This document shows, piece by piece, positions 1 through 6,761 of a DNA stretch of 8,292 bases. This DNA is from Cellvibrionales bacterium UBA4495. GTDB lineage: Bacteria > Pseudomonadota > Gammaproteobacteria > Pseudomonadales > Porticoccaceae. Position 1 is the stretch's first letter. Every line of letters begins with the position of its first letter. The stretch lies in NCBI GenBank assembly GCA_002388905.1, contig DGNJ01000120.1:8218-16509 (forward strand). Reading direction: 5' to 3'. The notes under the pieces were generated by a model. The model was given only the letters and a program-made list of their open reading frames with translations, did no database searches and was not told where the DNA came from. The position numbers and the translations under genes were made by a program.

Positions 1-1
1 C

Positions 2-89
2 TGGCGGAGGGACAGGGATTCGAACCCTGGGTGCCTCTCGGCACGCCGGTTTTCAAGACCGGTGCTTTCGACCACTCAGCCATCCCTCC
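2..89 (-). tRNA. serT: tRNA-Ser, anticodon UGA
   Basis: Read on the minus strand this folds as a class II tRNA. The 7-bp acceptor stem pairs GGAGGGA (83-89) with TCCCTCC (6-12), followed by discriminator G (5) and an encoded CCA (2-4). The anticodon stem CCGGT/ACCGG encloses a CTTGAAA loop with anticodon TGA at 53-55. A long variable arm (GTGCCGAGAGGCAC) and a GGTTCGAATCC T-loop complete it. The long variable arm and UGA anticodon identify it as the serine isoacceptor for UCA/UCG/UCU-type codons. It lies downstream of rne in the same orientation, 156 bases from the rne stop, with its own promoter. Its terminator would lie outside the window. Confidence 0.98.
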
Positions 90-105
90 GGCGGTAACGG
101 CGGTG

Positions 106-133
106 ATTATACAGTGCCGCCAGCAGGGGGCAA
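106..133 (-). promoter_or_regulatory. sigma70-type promoter of tRNA-Ser with GC-rich discriminator
   Basis: On the minus strand, a perfect TATAAT -10 (106-111) is preceded by a 16-base spacer and a TTGCCC -35 (128-133, 4 of 6 matches). The start point would be near 98-99, about 10 bases before the mature tRNA 5' end. The bases between the -10 and the start are CACCGCC, a GC-rich discriminator of the kind known from stringently controlled stable-RNA promoters. The regulation is inference; the promoter elements are seen directly. Confidence 0.75.
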
Positions 134-145
134 GCCCTTGTCCCG

Positions 146-182
146 CAGGTTTCCAGGAAGCGGAAGTGTGCCTGGAAACCTG
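146..182 (-). terminator. perfect 12-bp hairpin in the rne 3' untranslated region (no U tract)
   Basis: CAGGTTTCCAGG (146-157) and CCTGGAAACCTG (171-182) are exact reverse complements around a 13-base loop, 63 bases past the rne stop and upstream of the tRNA promoter. Neither strand has a T run next to the stem, so this is not a canonical intrinsic terminator. It could be a 3'-end stabilising structure, a terminator with help from Rho, or a processing site between rne and the tRNA. The stem is certain; its role is not. Confidence 0.4.
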
Positions 183-245
183 ACTGGAAAGGCGTACCCG
201 ACTCCCTTGCTCACCACTGAGTCCGGGAGCCGGGTAGCAGCCGCC

Positions 246-3200
246 TTAACGGTCGGCGGAATGTTCCGCAGCCGCGGATTCAGGGGTGCGGACGGGCGCC
301 GCTCCCCGGTTTCTCGGATCATTGGCGGGCCGGGGAAGGTTGACTTCGATAACCGAAACCGGTGCCGGTTTGCTCGTGTCCAGTGGCCCACTCATTTTGT
401 AGTCAATGACTCGACTGTCCACGGTGACCCTTTCACGGGGCCGGGGGTTTACCCTGGGGTCGTTGTCGGCGCGAGTCGATGTGGGCTGTTCGCTGCCGGA
501 AGACGGTGATGGTCCGTACTCTGCGGGCATCGATTCCGTCGTTTCGGTCGTCACTTCAGGGCGTTGGCTCCCGGGTTGAGGGGCGTTCACCTCAGTGTCC
601 TCTGCCGCTTGCCGCGGCGGTGTAACCCTGTTTTCCGTCACGGCACTGGCCGGTGTTGGCTCCCGGGTTTCAGCTTTCCCGGCCATTTTTTCCTCCCGGA
701 TCGATGGGGTCGATTCCACCGGAGGCTCCTGCCTCGGCGGCTCGACCGGAGTCGCCCTGGTGGTCTCGGGAGCTGGTTCGTGGGCAACAGCCGCTTCGCG
801 AGGCGGTTCCCCCGAGCCCTCTTCCTTCGCCTTTACCGAGGGCTCTGCATCCTCTCCAGACTTGTGATCTGCAGAGCCAGGCAGAGGGGCATCCTGTGTG
901 CGGGCTTCGGTGGGCTCAGGCTTTTCTTCGGCCTGTTCTCCGGGTTTGACGACAGACTCCTCGCCGCGGTCCGAAGTGCCGATATGTCGAGGTGCCGAAT
1001 TGGGCGCATCGTCGCTGGGTACTTGCCCCTGGTCGGTTTTATCGCCTTCCGGCCGCTGACTGGATTCTCCCGCCGCTTTTTCGGGCTGAGGGCGATTCCC
1101 CGTTTTTTCAGGGCCGGCATTGGTTGCCGGATTATCGGCTTCGGCGACCTCGGCCATGGCGTCGAGGAGCTCGCGGGGAACCTCCCGGCGTTCCCGCTGA
1201 CGACGCGGCTCTCGGCGCTTGTCACTGGGCCGCTGTGGTGGCCGGTTTTCCTGGGACTTTTCCTTTTCGCCGTCATCCGCACGGGGACTGCTTTTCTGCT
1301 GCTGGGGCTTGGCCCGGGCGGATTTTTCCTGGGCCGATTTGTCGGCGCCGGTCCTGTTGTCCCGCTGATCCTCGCGGCGGGGCCGGTTGTTGCGGGAGCC
1401 GGAGCGTTTGCCCCGTGTGCCGCGACTTTTATCATCGCCCCGGTTGGCATGCCGGCCTTGTGTGGATTCTTCCCCGGCATTTCGGCCCCGGGTGGATTTC
1501 CCTGCCGATTCCGGTTTCTTCGTCGACGTGTCGGCGCCTTCTTGCGTACCACCAAGGAGGGCCTTGGCCAGGCGCTGCAAAAACCCGGACCTGGCCGGAG
1601 TTTTCTCCTCCTGTTTGGGTTTCGGATCAGTCGCTTTCTCGGCAACCGGTTTGGGATTGGGTGTCGGTGCCGGTGCCGAGGGTGGCAGGGACTGAACGGC
1701 GGGCTGGGGTGGCGCCGATATGGCTTCTGGCTGGATCGGGTCAACCTCCGGCTCCGAGGCCAATTCCTCGGCGAGCTTGTAGCTGTTGACACTGACCAGT
1801 TCATCCTGCTCCCGAAAACGTTGCACCTCAAAGTGAGGCGTCTCCATGGCCGGGTTGGGCAGTACCAGCACCTTGATGTTATTGCGCTGTTCGACGTCGC
1901 TGATGGCGTCCCGCTTCTCGTTGAGCAGGAAAGTTGCCACCGCCACCGGCGTGACGGCGCGGATTTCGGCGCTGTACTCTTTCTGCGCTTCTTCTTCCAC
2001 CAACCGGAGAATCGACAACGCCAGCGAACGGGTTCCGCGAATGGTGCCCTGGCCGCTGCAGCGGGGGCAGATCTTGAAGGTAGTTTCCTCGAGGGAAGGC
2101 CGCAGCCGTTGCCGGGACATCTCCAGGAGCCCGAAGCGGGAAATCCGGCCTACCTGGACCCGGGCGCGATCCAGTTCCAGGGCCTTGCGCATCCGGTTTT
2201 CCACCTCGCGCTGATTCTTGTTGGCGGACATGTCGATAAAATCGATGACAATCAGGCCGCCCACGTCCCGCAGGCGCAGTTGCCTGGCGATCTCCTCGGC
2301 CGCCTCCAGGTTGGTCTGGGTGGCGGTTTCCTCGATATCGCCCCCCTTGGTGGCGCGGGAGGAGTTGATGTCGATGGATACCAGGGCTTCCGTAATATCG
2401 ATAACAATGGAGCCGCCGGAGGGGAGTTTGACCTCCCTCATGAACGCGGTTTCAATCTGGTTTTCGATCTGGTAGCGATTGAACAGCGGAATATTGTCCT
2501 CGTAGAATTTTACCTTGCTCTGGAACGAGGGCATCACCTGCTGGACGAAAGCCGCCGCAAGGTTGTAGGCATCGCGGCTGTCCACAACCACCTCACCGAT
2601 ATCCGGGCGCAGGTAGTCGCGAATGGCACGGATGATGACGTTGCTTTCCTGGAACAGGAAGTGGGGTGCCTTTGCCTTGTCCGCTTCTTCCTTGATGGTG
2701 GTCCAGAGTTGCAGGAGATAGTCCAAGTCCCATTGCAATTCCTCGGTGCTGCGACCGATCCCCGCGGTGCGGACAATGGCTCCCATACCCGTGGGAATCT
2801 CCAGGCCTCGCATGGCCTCGCGCAACTCGGTGCGCTCATCCCCTTCGATGCGCCGGGAAATGCCCCCGGCACGGGGGTTGTTGGGCATCAATACCAGGTA
2901 GCGTCCGGCCAGGCTGATGAAAGTGGTCAGGGCCGCGCCCTTGTTGCCTCTTTCCTCCTTGTCCACCTGGACGATGACCTCCATCCCTTCCTGAACCACG
3001 TCCTGGATCCGCACGCGGCCCTGGGAGTCGGAGGGGGATTTCTTGAAGTAGTCCCGGGAGATTTCCTTGAGGGGGAGGAAGCCGTGCCGCTCGGCGCCAT
3101 AATCGATGAAGGCGGCCTCAAGGCTGGGTTCGACACGGGCAATACGGCCCTTGTAGATATTCGCCTTTTTTTGCTGTCGGGTGCGGTTTTCGATGTCCAG

Positions 3201-3278
3201 GTCGTATAGCCGCTGGCCATCGACCAGGGCGACACGCAGCTCTTCCGCCTGCGTGGCGTTGATTAGCATTCTTTTCAT
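246..3278 (-). CDS. rne: ribonuclease E
   Basis: Endoribonuclease that cuts single-stranded AU-rich RNA. It starts mRNA decay, matures rRNA and tRNA, and scaffolds the degradosome at the inner membrane. The 1010-residue product begins like the E. coli enzyme ([10 protein letters not shown]). The S1 domain covers about residues 36-125. The 5'-sensor region includes R170/T171, and the DNase I-like fold carries the magnesium-binding aspartates D303 (SIDINSSRA) and D346 ([10 protein letters not shown]). The zinc-link is CPRC at 404-407. From about 505 the tail is Pro/Glu/Lys/Arg-rich and disordered. It has a short amphipathic segment at 564-577 ([14 protein letters not shown]) in the place of the E. 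coli membrane anchor, Arg-rich stretches at about 619-642 and 687-700, and NDPR motifs at 939-942 and 986-989. The ATG is supported by GAGAAG at 3283-3288. Length and active site look intact; the tail diverges from E. coli, so its partner sites are inferred. Confidence 0.98.
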   Translation of the reverse strand: MKRMLINATQAEELRVALVDGQRLYDLDIENRTRQQKKANIYKGRIARVEPSLEAAFIDYGAERHGFLPLKEISRDYFKKSPSDSQGRVRIQDVVQEGMEVIVQVDKEERGNKGAALTTFISLAGRYLVLMPNNPRAGGISRRIEGDERTELREAMRGLEIPTGMGAIVRTAGIGRSTEELQWDLDYLLQLWTTIKEEADKAKAPHFLFQESNVIIRAIRDYLRPDIGEVVVDSRDAYNLAAAFVQQVMPSFQSKVKFYEDNIPLFNRYQIENQIETAFMREVKLPSGGSIVIDITEALVSIDINSSRATKGGDIEETATQTNLEAAEEIARQLRLRDVGGLIVIDFIDMSANKNQREVENRMRKALELDRARVQVGRISRFGLLEMSRQRLRPSLEETTFKICPRCSGQGTIRGTRSLALSILRLVEEEAQKEYSAEIRAVTPVAVATFLLNEKRDAISDVEQRNNIKVLVLPNPAMETPHFEVQRFREQDELVSVNSYKLAEELASEPEVDPIQPEAISAPPQPAVQSLPPSAPAPTPNPKPVAEKATDPKPKQEEKTPARSGFLQRLAKALLGGTQEGADTSTKKPESAGKSTRGRNAGEESTQGRHANRGDDKSRGTRGKRSGSRNNRPRREDQRDNRTGADKSAQEKSARAKPQQQKSSPRADDGEKEKSQENRPPQRPSDKRREPRRQRERREVPRELLDAMAEVAEADNPATNAGPEKTGNRPQPEKAAGESSQRPEGDKTDQGQVPSDDAPNSAPRHIGTSDRGEESVVKPGEQAEEKPEPTEARTQDAPLPGSADHKSGEDAEPSVKAKEEGSGEPPREAAVAHEPAPETTRATPVEPPRQEPPVESTPSIREEKMAGKAETREPTPASAVTENRVTPPRQAAEDTEVNAPQPGSQRPEVTTETTESMPAEYGPSPSSGSEQPTSTRADNDPRVNPRPRERVTVDSRVIDYKMSGPLDTSKPAPVSVIEVNLPRPANDPRNRGAAPVRTPESAAAEHSADR
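1548..1589 (-). other. RNase E amphipathic segment (candidate membrane-targeting site)
   Basis: Residues 564-577 of the rne product read [14 protein letters not shown], the one short run with hydrophobic face spacing (F, L, L, A, L, L) inside an otherwise charged, disordered tail. It sits at the position of the E. coli membrane-targeting sequence, which has a related composition (about residues 565-585). It is followed, as in E. coli, by a long Arg-rich RNA-binding-type stretch. The function is inferred from composition and position. Confidence 0.6.
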
Positions 3279-3722
3279 GGGTCTTCTCGTCCTGTTTTCG
3301 TCCCAGGACCACAGAAGTGCCGCAAGGCGGGGAAAGGGTAGTCAGGGGCAGATCTTGGGCAGGGGTCGACTCAGGAGACGTCCCGCGAGTATAAAGCCCT
3401 GATTTTTCTGCCTTTAAGCATGTATGTTATCCGTATTGGAAAGCGCTATACACGTAAACCTGTTCGCTTTTGGTGCCGTTAGCTCGTGGCTTCGACTTAG
3501 TGGGCCCGCCCTTGAACGCCGCGAGGCGGTGCGGGCAACTGGTAGCGATTTTCGACCTTTCTGGTGTTCTTGCGGCAACCCTGCGTCTTGGGTCGGGTTG
3601 CTTGTGGGCATTCGCCCCTGTATCGACGAATGCCGGATAAAATTACTTTCGGCAGCTCTGCTCTGCCCGCTATGCGATGCCGGTTCGCCATGGTGACAAT
3701 CACGTGGGAACCTTCGCCTAAC
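3279..3722 (-). promoter_or_regulatory. long, hairpin-rich 5' leader of rne (candidate rne5-like autoregulatory element)
   Basis: About 440 bases separate the distal candidate promoter from the rne ATG. In the E. coli group a roughly 360-nt rne leader with hairpins lets RNase E destabilise its own mRNA. On the minus strand this leader can form, 5' to 3': GGTTC/GAACC with inner pairs (3682-3712); GGCAG/CTGCC (3651-3667); a perfect 8-bp GGCATTCG/CGAATGCC stem with 12-base loop (3607-3634); a perfect 7-bp GCAACCC/GGGTTGC stem with 13-base loop (3575-3601); and a nested stem GCCCGC/GCGGGC enclosing CGCC/GGCG (3504-3536). The 3' 200 bases are less structured, with a weak TCAGG/CCTGA pairing (3371-3402). 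No convincing gene lies here. The position and structure are seen; equivalence to the known autoregulatory element is inferred. Confidence 0.6.
3388..3417 (-). promoter_or_regulatory. weak proximal promoter candidate for rne
   Basis: On the minus strand a TATACT hexamer (3388-3393, 5 of 6) lies 18 bases from TTAAAG (3412-3417, 3 of 6). It would start transcription near 3381, about 100 bases before the rne ATG, giving a leader without the hairpin cluster. E. coli rne has more than one promoter, so this is plausible, but the -35 is poor. Confidence 0.25.
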
Positions 3723-3728
3723 CGCAAA

Positions 3729-3757
3729 ACTATACCAAGGTTCGGGGTTTCGGGCAA
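3729..3757 (-). promoter_or_regulatory. distal sigma70-type promoter of rne
   Basis: On the minus strand TTGCCC (3752-3757, 4 of 6) and TATAGT (3729-3734, 5 of 6) are separated by exactly 17 bases. The start point would be about 3722. This is the best promoter-like sequence I found in the divergent region and sets the length of the rne leader. It lies just upstream of the first leader hairpin and back-to-back with the rluC promoter. Confidence 0.6.
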
Positions 3758-3805
3758 TGCGGCTTGTCGACAGGCGTGATCGGGGCTTACGGGCAGCGGC
3801 GGTAC

Positions 3806-3814
3806 TGTTAGAAT
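3806..3814 (+). promoter_or_regulatory. extended -10 promoter of rluC
   Basis: TGT followed by TAGAAT (-10 at 3809-3814) forms an extended -10 element; the hexamer at -35 spacing (CTTACG, 3786-3791) matches 3 of 6. Transcription would start near 3821, leaving a leader of about 23 bases before the ATG at 3844. It would start downstream of the alternative ATG at 3757, which supports 3844 as the true rluC start. Confidence 0.45.
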
Positions 3815-3843
3815 TCCCGCCTCACTGGCTGGCGGCGATCCAG

Positions 3844-4803
3844 ATGTCTCAACACAACGGCGATACGCAGGGCGGCGTTCAGGTTCTCGAGATTGAGGCC
3901 GACGAGGCCGGGCAGCGTATCGACAACTACCTGGTGCCGCGCTTGAAGGGCGTGCCCAAATCCCGAATCTACCGCCTGCTGCGCAAGGGCGAGATTCGGG
4001 TCAACAAGGGCAGGATCAAGCCCGATTACCGTCTGAAGGCGGGGGACCAGGTGCGGCTGGCGCCCATCCGTCTCGCCGAACCGCCGACGCGGCCGGTGCC
4101 CGGCGCCGCGCTGCGCGCCCGGCTTGACCGGAGTATCTTGCAGGAGGACAGTGATTTTCTGGTGATCGACAAGCCATCCGGGTTAGCCGTGCATGGCGGC
4201 AGCGGAGTCAGCCTGGGGTTGATCGAGGCGTTGCGCGAGAGCCGGCCCGATCCTTTCCTGGAACTTGTCCACCGGCTGGACCGGGGAACATCCGGGTGTT
4301 TGTTGGTGGCGCGCAGCCGGGGAAGCTTGCGGAGCCTGCAAAAGCAAATGCGCTCGGGCTCCGTCGAGAAAACTTACCTCGCCCTGGTCGCCGGTCGCTG
4401 GCCGGCGGGGCTGGACCGTGTCGATGCGCCCCTGAAGCGTCAACTACTGGCCAGCGGGGATCGCATTGTCCGCCCCAGTGTGGAAGGGAAGCGCGCCGCC
4501 ACGGGTTTCCGGGTTGTCCGTCGTTATGACGATGCCACGCTGGTCGAGGCGACTCTGGAGACGGGTAGGACCCACCAGATCCGGGTGCACTGCCAGCTTG
4601 CGGGACACCCTCTGGCAGGCGACGATAAGTACGGCAGTGATGTGTTCAATGAGCACATGAGGCGGCAGGGTCTCAGGCGTCTCTTTCTGCATGCTCATCG
4701 CCTCAGATTCCGCAAGCCCGGCACCGAGGACCTTGTCGACATCCGGTCGCCCCTGCCGGATGATCTTGCCAAAGTACTTGATAAAAAAGTTGTATTAGAT
4801 TGA
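3844..4803 (+). CDS. rluC: 23S rRNA pseudouridine synthase C (955/2504/2580-type)
   Basis: Isomerises uridine to pseudouridine at three sites of 23S rRNA in the large-subunit peptidyl-transferase area. The 319-residue product equals the E. coli RluC length. An S4 RNA-binding domain covers about residues 22-80 (EAGQRIDNYL, GVPKSRIYRLLRKGEIRVN). The RluA-family catalytic motif HRLDRGTSG carries the catalytic D146. Family signatures KPSGLAVHGGSG (110-121) and GRTHQIRVH (241-249) follow. The reading frame stays open to an ATG at 3757, but the added 29 residues have no counterpart in the family, and the start at 3844 (MSQHN) leaves the usual 15-20 residues before the S4 domain. No good Shine-Dalgarno precedes it. 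Its stop overlaps the next gene by 4 nt. Gene order beside divergent rne is the classic one. Confidence 0.96.
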   Translation: MSQHNGDTQGGVQVLEIEADEAGQRIDNYLVPRLKGVPKSRIYRLLRKGEIRVNKGRIKPDYRLKAGDQVRLAPIRLAEPPTRPVPGAALRARLDRSILQEDSDFLVIDKPSGLAVHGGSGVSLGLIEALRESRPDPFLELVHRLDRGTSGCLLVARSRGSLRSLQKQMRSGSVEKTYLALVAGRWPAGLDRVDAPLKRQLLASGDRIVRPSVEGKRAATGFRVVRRYDDATLVEATLETGRTHQIRVHCQLAGHPLAGDDKYGSDVFNEHMRRQGLRRLFLHAHRLRFRKPGTEDLVDIRSPLPDDLAKVLDKKVVLD

Positions 4804-5438
4804 AAAAACTAATTATATTCGACTGGGATGGTACGCTCTGCGACTCATTGGGGCGGATTGCCGAATGCCTGGCCGCGGCGGCGCGGGAGCGGGGGCTGGC
4901 GCCCCCCAGCCTCGAAGCGGGGCGCAATGTGGTTGGTTTGTCGCTGCCCCGGGCCCTGGCTGAACTGTTTCCCGGCCTGGATGAGCCGGAACTGGAGCAG
5001 CTCGATACCTGTTATCGGCGGCATTTTGTCGAGCGGGACGCAGAGCCTTCGGCATTTTTCCCGTCAGTATTGGAGGTGTTGGAAAAGCTCAAAGCTCGGG
5101 GTTACCGCCTGGCCGTGGCGACCGGCAAGAGTCGGAAGGGTTTGACCCGGGCCCTGGCCGCCCATGGTCTGACGAATTTTTTCGATAGCTCCCGTTGTGC
5201 CGATGAGAGTCTCTCCAAGCCTCATCCGGCCATGCTCAGGGAGCTGCTGCTGGAGTTCCAGGTGGAGCCCGGAGAGAGCATGATGGTTGGCGATAGCGAA
5301 TACGATATGGAGATGGCGAGACGGGCGGAAGTCCCGCGCATAGGTGTGAGCTACGGCGCCCACGGTGCCGACCGGCTGAAGCGCTTCGAGCTTGTTGCCT
5401 GCCTGAACACCTTCCCCGAAATATTTAATCATATATAA
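4800..5438 (+). CDS. HAD-superfamily phosphatase, Gph-like (HAD-IA)
   Basis: Probable cytoplasmic phosphatase acting on small phosphometabolites; the substrate is unknown. The 212-residue product has all four HAD motifs: DWDGTLCDS with nucleophile D8 and acid/base D10, T108 in AVATGKS, K140 in SKPHP, and GDSEYDMEMA with D165/D169. A helical cap follows motif I (about 16-85), as in phosphoglycolate-phosphatase relatives. The TTG start lies in a TTGA overlap with the rluC stop. No ATG is available before motif I, and there is no clear Shine-Dalgarno, so translation is probably coupled to rluC. The Pseudomonas locus has a related HAD gene after rluC. The first and last 40 bases are markedly AT-rich compared with the body. 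It could be annotated as Gph, but phosphoglycolate specificity is not shown. Confidence 0.93.
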   Translation: MKKLIIFDWDGTLCDSLGRIAECLAAAARERGLAPPSLEAGRNVVGLSLPRALAELFPGLDEPELEQLDTCYRRHFVERDAEPSAFFPSVLEVLEKLKARGYRLAVATGKSRKGLTRALAAHGLTNFFDSSRCADESLSKPHPAMLRELLLEFQVEPGESMMVGDSEYDMEMARRAEVPRIGVSYGAHGADRLKRFELVACLNTFPEIFNHI

Positions 5439-5465
5439 CAAAAACAATATTATATCTGTTTATCT
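5439..5465 (+). other. AT-rich convergent gap between HAD gene and maf
   Basis: A 27-base, almost GC-free gap separates the convergent HAD gene and maf. ATATAA (5433-5438) and TTATAT (5450-5455) are inverted repeats that could form only a weak A/U stem around an 11-base A-rich loop. A bidirectional terminator would be expected here, but no GC-rich stem with a T run is visible. Confidence 0.4.
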
Positions 5466-6047
5466 TCAGGGTATTTCGAGGCCATGTTTGCGCAACAATT
5501 GGCACAGCTTGATCAGGGGCAGGCCGGTCAGGGCAGTCGGGTCATCGGTTTTGATAGCATCGAAAAGGCTGATGCCAAGCCCTTCGCATTTGAAACTGCC
5601 GGCGCAATCAAAGGGCTTTTCCCGTTCCAGGTAGCGGGATACGGCGGTTGCCGGCAGTTGGCGGAACTGGACAACGGTGCGGTCGATATCGCTGTAGACC
5701 CGCCCGGTTTGACTGTCGATAACGGCCACGCCGGTGTAGAAGCTGACCCGCCGTCCCGATTGCGCCTTTAATTGCCCTTGTGCGGCGGGCAAGTTGCCGG
5801 GCTTGCCGAGAATGGTTTCTCCGAGGGTGGCCACCTGATCCGAGCCAATGATCAAATGTGACGGGTACCGGGTCGCCAGTGCCCGCGCCTTGCTTTCAGC
5901 CAGCCTCAGCACCAGGTTTTCGCCGGTCTCGCCGGGAGCGGGCGTCTCGTCGATCGCGGGTGTTCCCGTCTGGAAATCGAGCCGGAGCCTTTCCAGTAGT
6001 TGTCGGCGATAGGGGGAGGATGATGCCAGCACCAGCGCAGTAGTCAC
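5466..6047 (-). CDS. yceF: Maf-like nucleoside triphosphate pyrophosphatase, YceF type (7-methyl-GTP pyrophosphatase)
   Basis: House-cleaning enzyme that hydrolyses a modified or non-canonical nucleotide to its monophosphate and pyrophosphate; E. coli YceF prefers 7-methyl-GTP. The 193-residue product matches the family: LASSSPYRRQLLERL (7-21) is the Maf nucleotide-binding start, IDETP (32-36), GSDQV with the catalytic-type D70, GKP (81-83), FYTG (103-106), and CAGSFKCEGLGISLF (148-162), which resembles the YceF rather than the YhdE subgroup. The start is GTG, supported by AAGAGG at 6053-6058 five bases upstream. It is transcribed against yceD. A TAAAAT -10 candidate on the minus strand at 6115-6120 has only weak -35 matches. 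In E. coli the gene runs opposite to yceD at the same locus. Confidence 0.95.
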   Translation of the reverse strand: MTTALVLASSSPYRRQLLERLRLDFQTGTPAIDETPAPGETGENLVLRLAESKARALATRYPSHLIIGSDQVATLGETILGKPGNLPAAQGQLKAQSGRRVSFYTGVAVIDSQTGRVYSDIDRTVVQFRQLPATAVSRYLEREKPFDCAGSFKCEGLGISLFDAIKTDDPTALTGLPLIKLCQLLRKHGLEIP

Positions 6048-6133
6048 AAAAACCTCTTAAAAACAATCAGGTAGCAAAGTCCGTGGCGGATTCGTCGGAA
6101 CCCGGGCGGGGCGAATTTTAACGCGGATTTTCT

Positions 6134-6162
6134 TTGACAGAACAATGGCGTATCCCTAAAAT
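6134..6162 (+). promoter_or_regulatory. strong sigma70-type promoter of yceD-rpmF-plsX-fabD
   Basis: A perfect TTGACA (-35, 6134-6139), a 17-base spacer and TAAAAT (-10, 6157-6162, 5 of 6) form the best promoter in the window. The downstream bases TGCGCGCC are GC-rich, like stringently regulated ribosomal promoters. The predicted start, about 6168, is only 4 bases before the first in-frame ATG (6172) but 28 bases before the second (6196). Confidence 0.82.
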
Positions 6163-6195
6163 TGCGCGCCTATGCCGACCCCCTCCGAGAGGAAT

Positions 6196-6708
6196 ATGCT
6201 GCCGCGGCGTATAGACCCGCGAAAACTGACCGCCCAGGGCGCCACGTTGAGCGGCTGCATCCCGACGGCACAGTTGCAACGGCTGATGGCCGCGGTCCTC
6301 GATGCCGATGCCGGTGTCGAGGTAACCCTGGACTTCGGCCGGGATGCGCAGGGCAACGCAGTGGTCGAGGGCGAATTCACGCTCGATGCCGATTTGCGCT
6401 GCCAGCGCTGCCTGGGTGTGGTCAGGCAGCGCTTGTCCTCCGGTTGCCGGCTGGGCATCGTCTGGGATGACCAGCAGGCCAGGCAGCTTCCCCGGGACCT
6501 GGAACCCTGGGTTGTGCCGGAGCAGGATGCGGACCTGTTCGAGCTGGCAGAGGACGAGGTCCTGCTTGCGCTGCCCATCGTGCCCAGACACGATGCCGAT
6601 GCCTGTCGGGCAACGGGCCGCTACAGCACCGGGGGTTTCGATGATACCGGCGAGGCCGACGAGGGAAACCCGTTTCGGATTCTCGAACAGCTCAAAAAGA
6701 ACGACTAG
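6196..6708 (+). CDS. yceD: YceD/DUF177 family protein (23S rRNA accumulation protein)
   Basis: Small cytoplasmic protein always found next to rpmF; family members are linked to 23S rRNA accumulation and ribosome assembly, with an unknown molecular role. The product from this start has 170 residues (E. coli 173). The motif LRCQRCLG holds C69 and C72, with C137 in the conserved LPIVPRHDADAC region; these could bind a metal. EDEVLLALPIVP (119-130) and the ending NPFRILEQLKKND are family hallmarks. An ATG eight codons upstream (6172) is also open, but the promoter would leave it almost leaderless. The chosen ATG has GAGAGG at 6187-6192, only 3 bases upstream, and gives the usual N-terminus (MLPRRIDPRKL). 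It is first gene of the operon; rpmF follows after 53 bases. Confidence 0.9.
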   Translation: MLPRRIDPRKLTAQGATLSGCIPTAQLQRLMAAVLDADAGVEVTLDFGRDAQGNAVVEGEFTLDADLRCQRCLGVVRQRLSSGCRLGIVWDDQQARQLPRDLEPWVVPEQDADLFELAEDEVLLALPIVPRHDADACRATGRYSTGGFDDTGEADEGNPFRILEQLKKND

Positions 6709-6737
6709 CTGTTCCCAGACGTTTAATGTTATAGCAA

Positions 6738-6749
6738 GTGCCTAGGCAC
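6738..6749 (+). repeat. perfect 12-bp palindrome just before the rpmF Shine-Dalgarno
   Basis: GTGCCTAGGCAC is its own reverse complement and ends one base before the rpmF ribosome binding site. As RNA it could form GUGC/GCAC with a CUAG loop; as DNA it is a candidate dimer-binding site. An imperfect extended -10 (TG-T-TATAGC, 6727-6735) would start transcription inside it, but no -35 is evident. Confidence 0.4.
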
Positions 6750-6761
6750 CAGGAGTAAATA

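Noticed and set aside
833..1831. 332-codon minus-strand frame overlapping the rne tail
   Set aside because: Out-of-frame shadow of the GC-rich, repetitive tail; Arg/Pro/Ser-rich and without a family.
564..3209. 881-codon open frame on the plus strand opposite rne
   Set aside because: Its codons are in exact register with the rne codons, so it stays open simply because rne rarely uses TTA, CTA and TCA. The opposite strand is unmistakable RNase E; the translated product is low-complexity Gly/Arg/Leu/Phe-rich with no domain.
3371..3407. Plus-strand stem (TCAGG/CCTGA) followed by TTTTT, terminator-like
   Set aside because: Only a 5-bp stem with a 22-base loop, and no plus-strand transcript is expected to reach it; it lies in the rne leader region transcribed the other way.
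3414..3611. 65-codon upstream frame in the rne leader (starts MPTSNPTQ)
   Set aside because: It has a GGGG stretch 3 bases before its ATG, so a leader peptide is conceivable. But the ATG lies in a predicted stem, the composition is not protein-like, and no family is recognisable. Conservation in relatives would be needed to revive it.
3497..3757. 86-codon minus-strand frame in the divergent region
   Set aside because: It begins upstream of the predicted rne transcript start and crosses the leader hairpins; no domain and no convincing ribosome binding site.
3757..3843. 29-residue N-terminal extension of RluC
   Set aside because: The extension has no counterpart in RluC proteins and the likely promoter (3806-3814) lies inside it.
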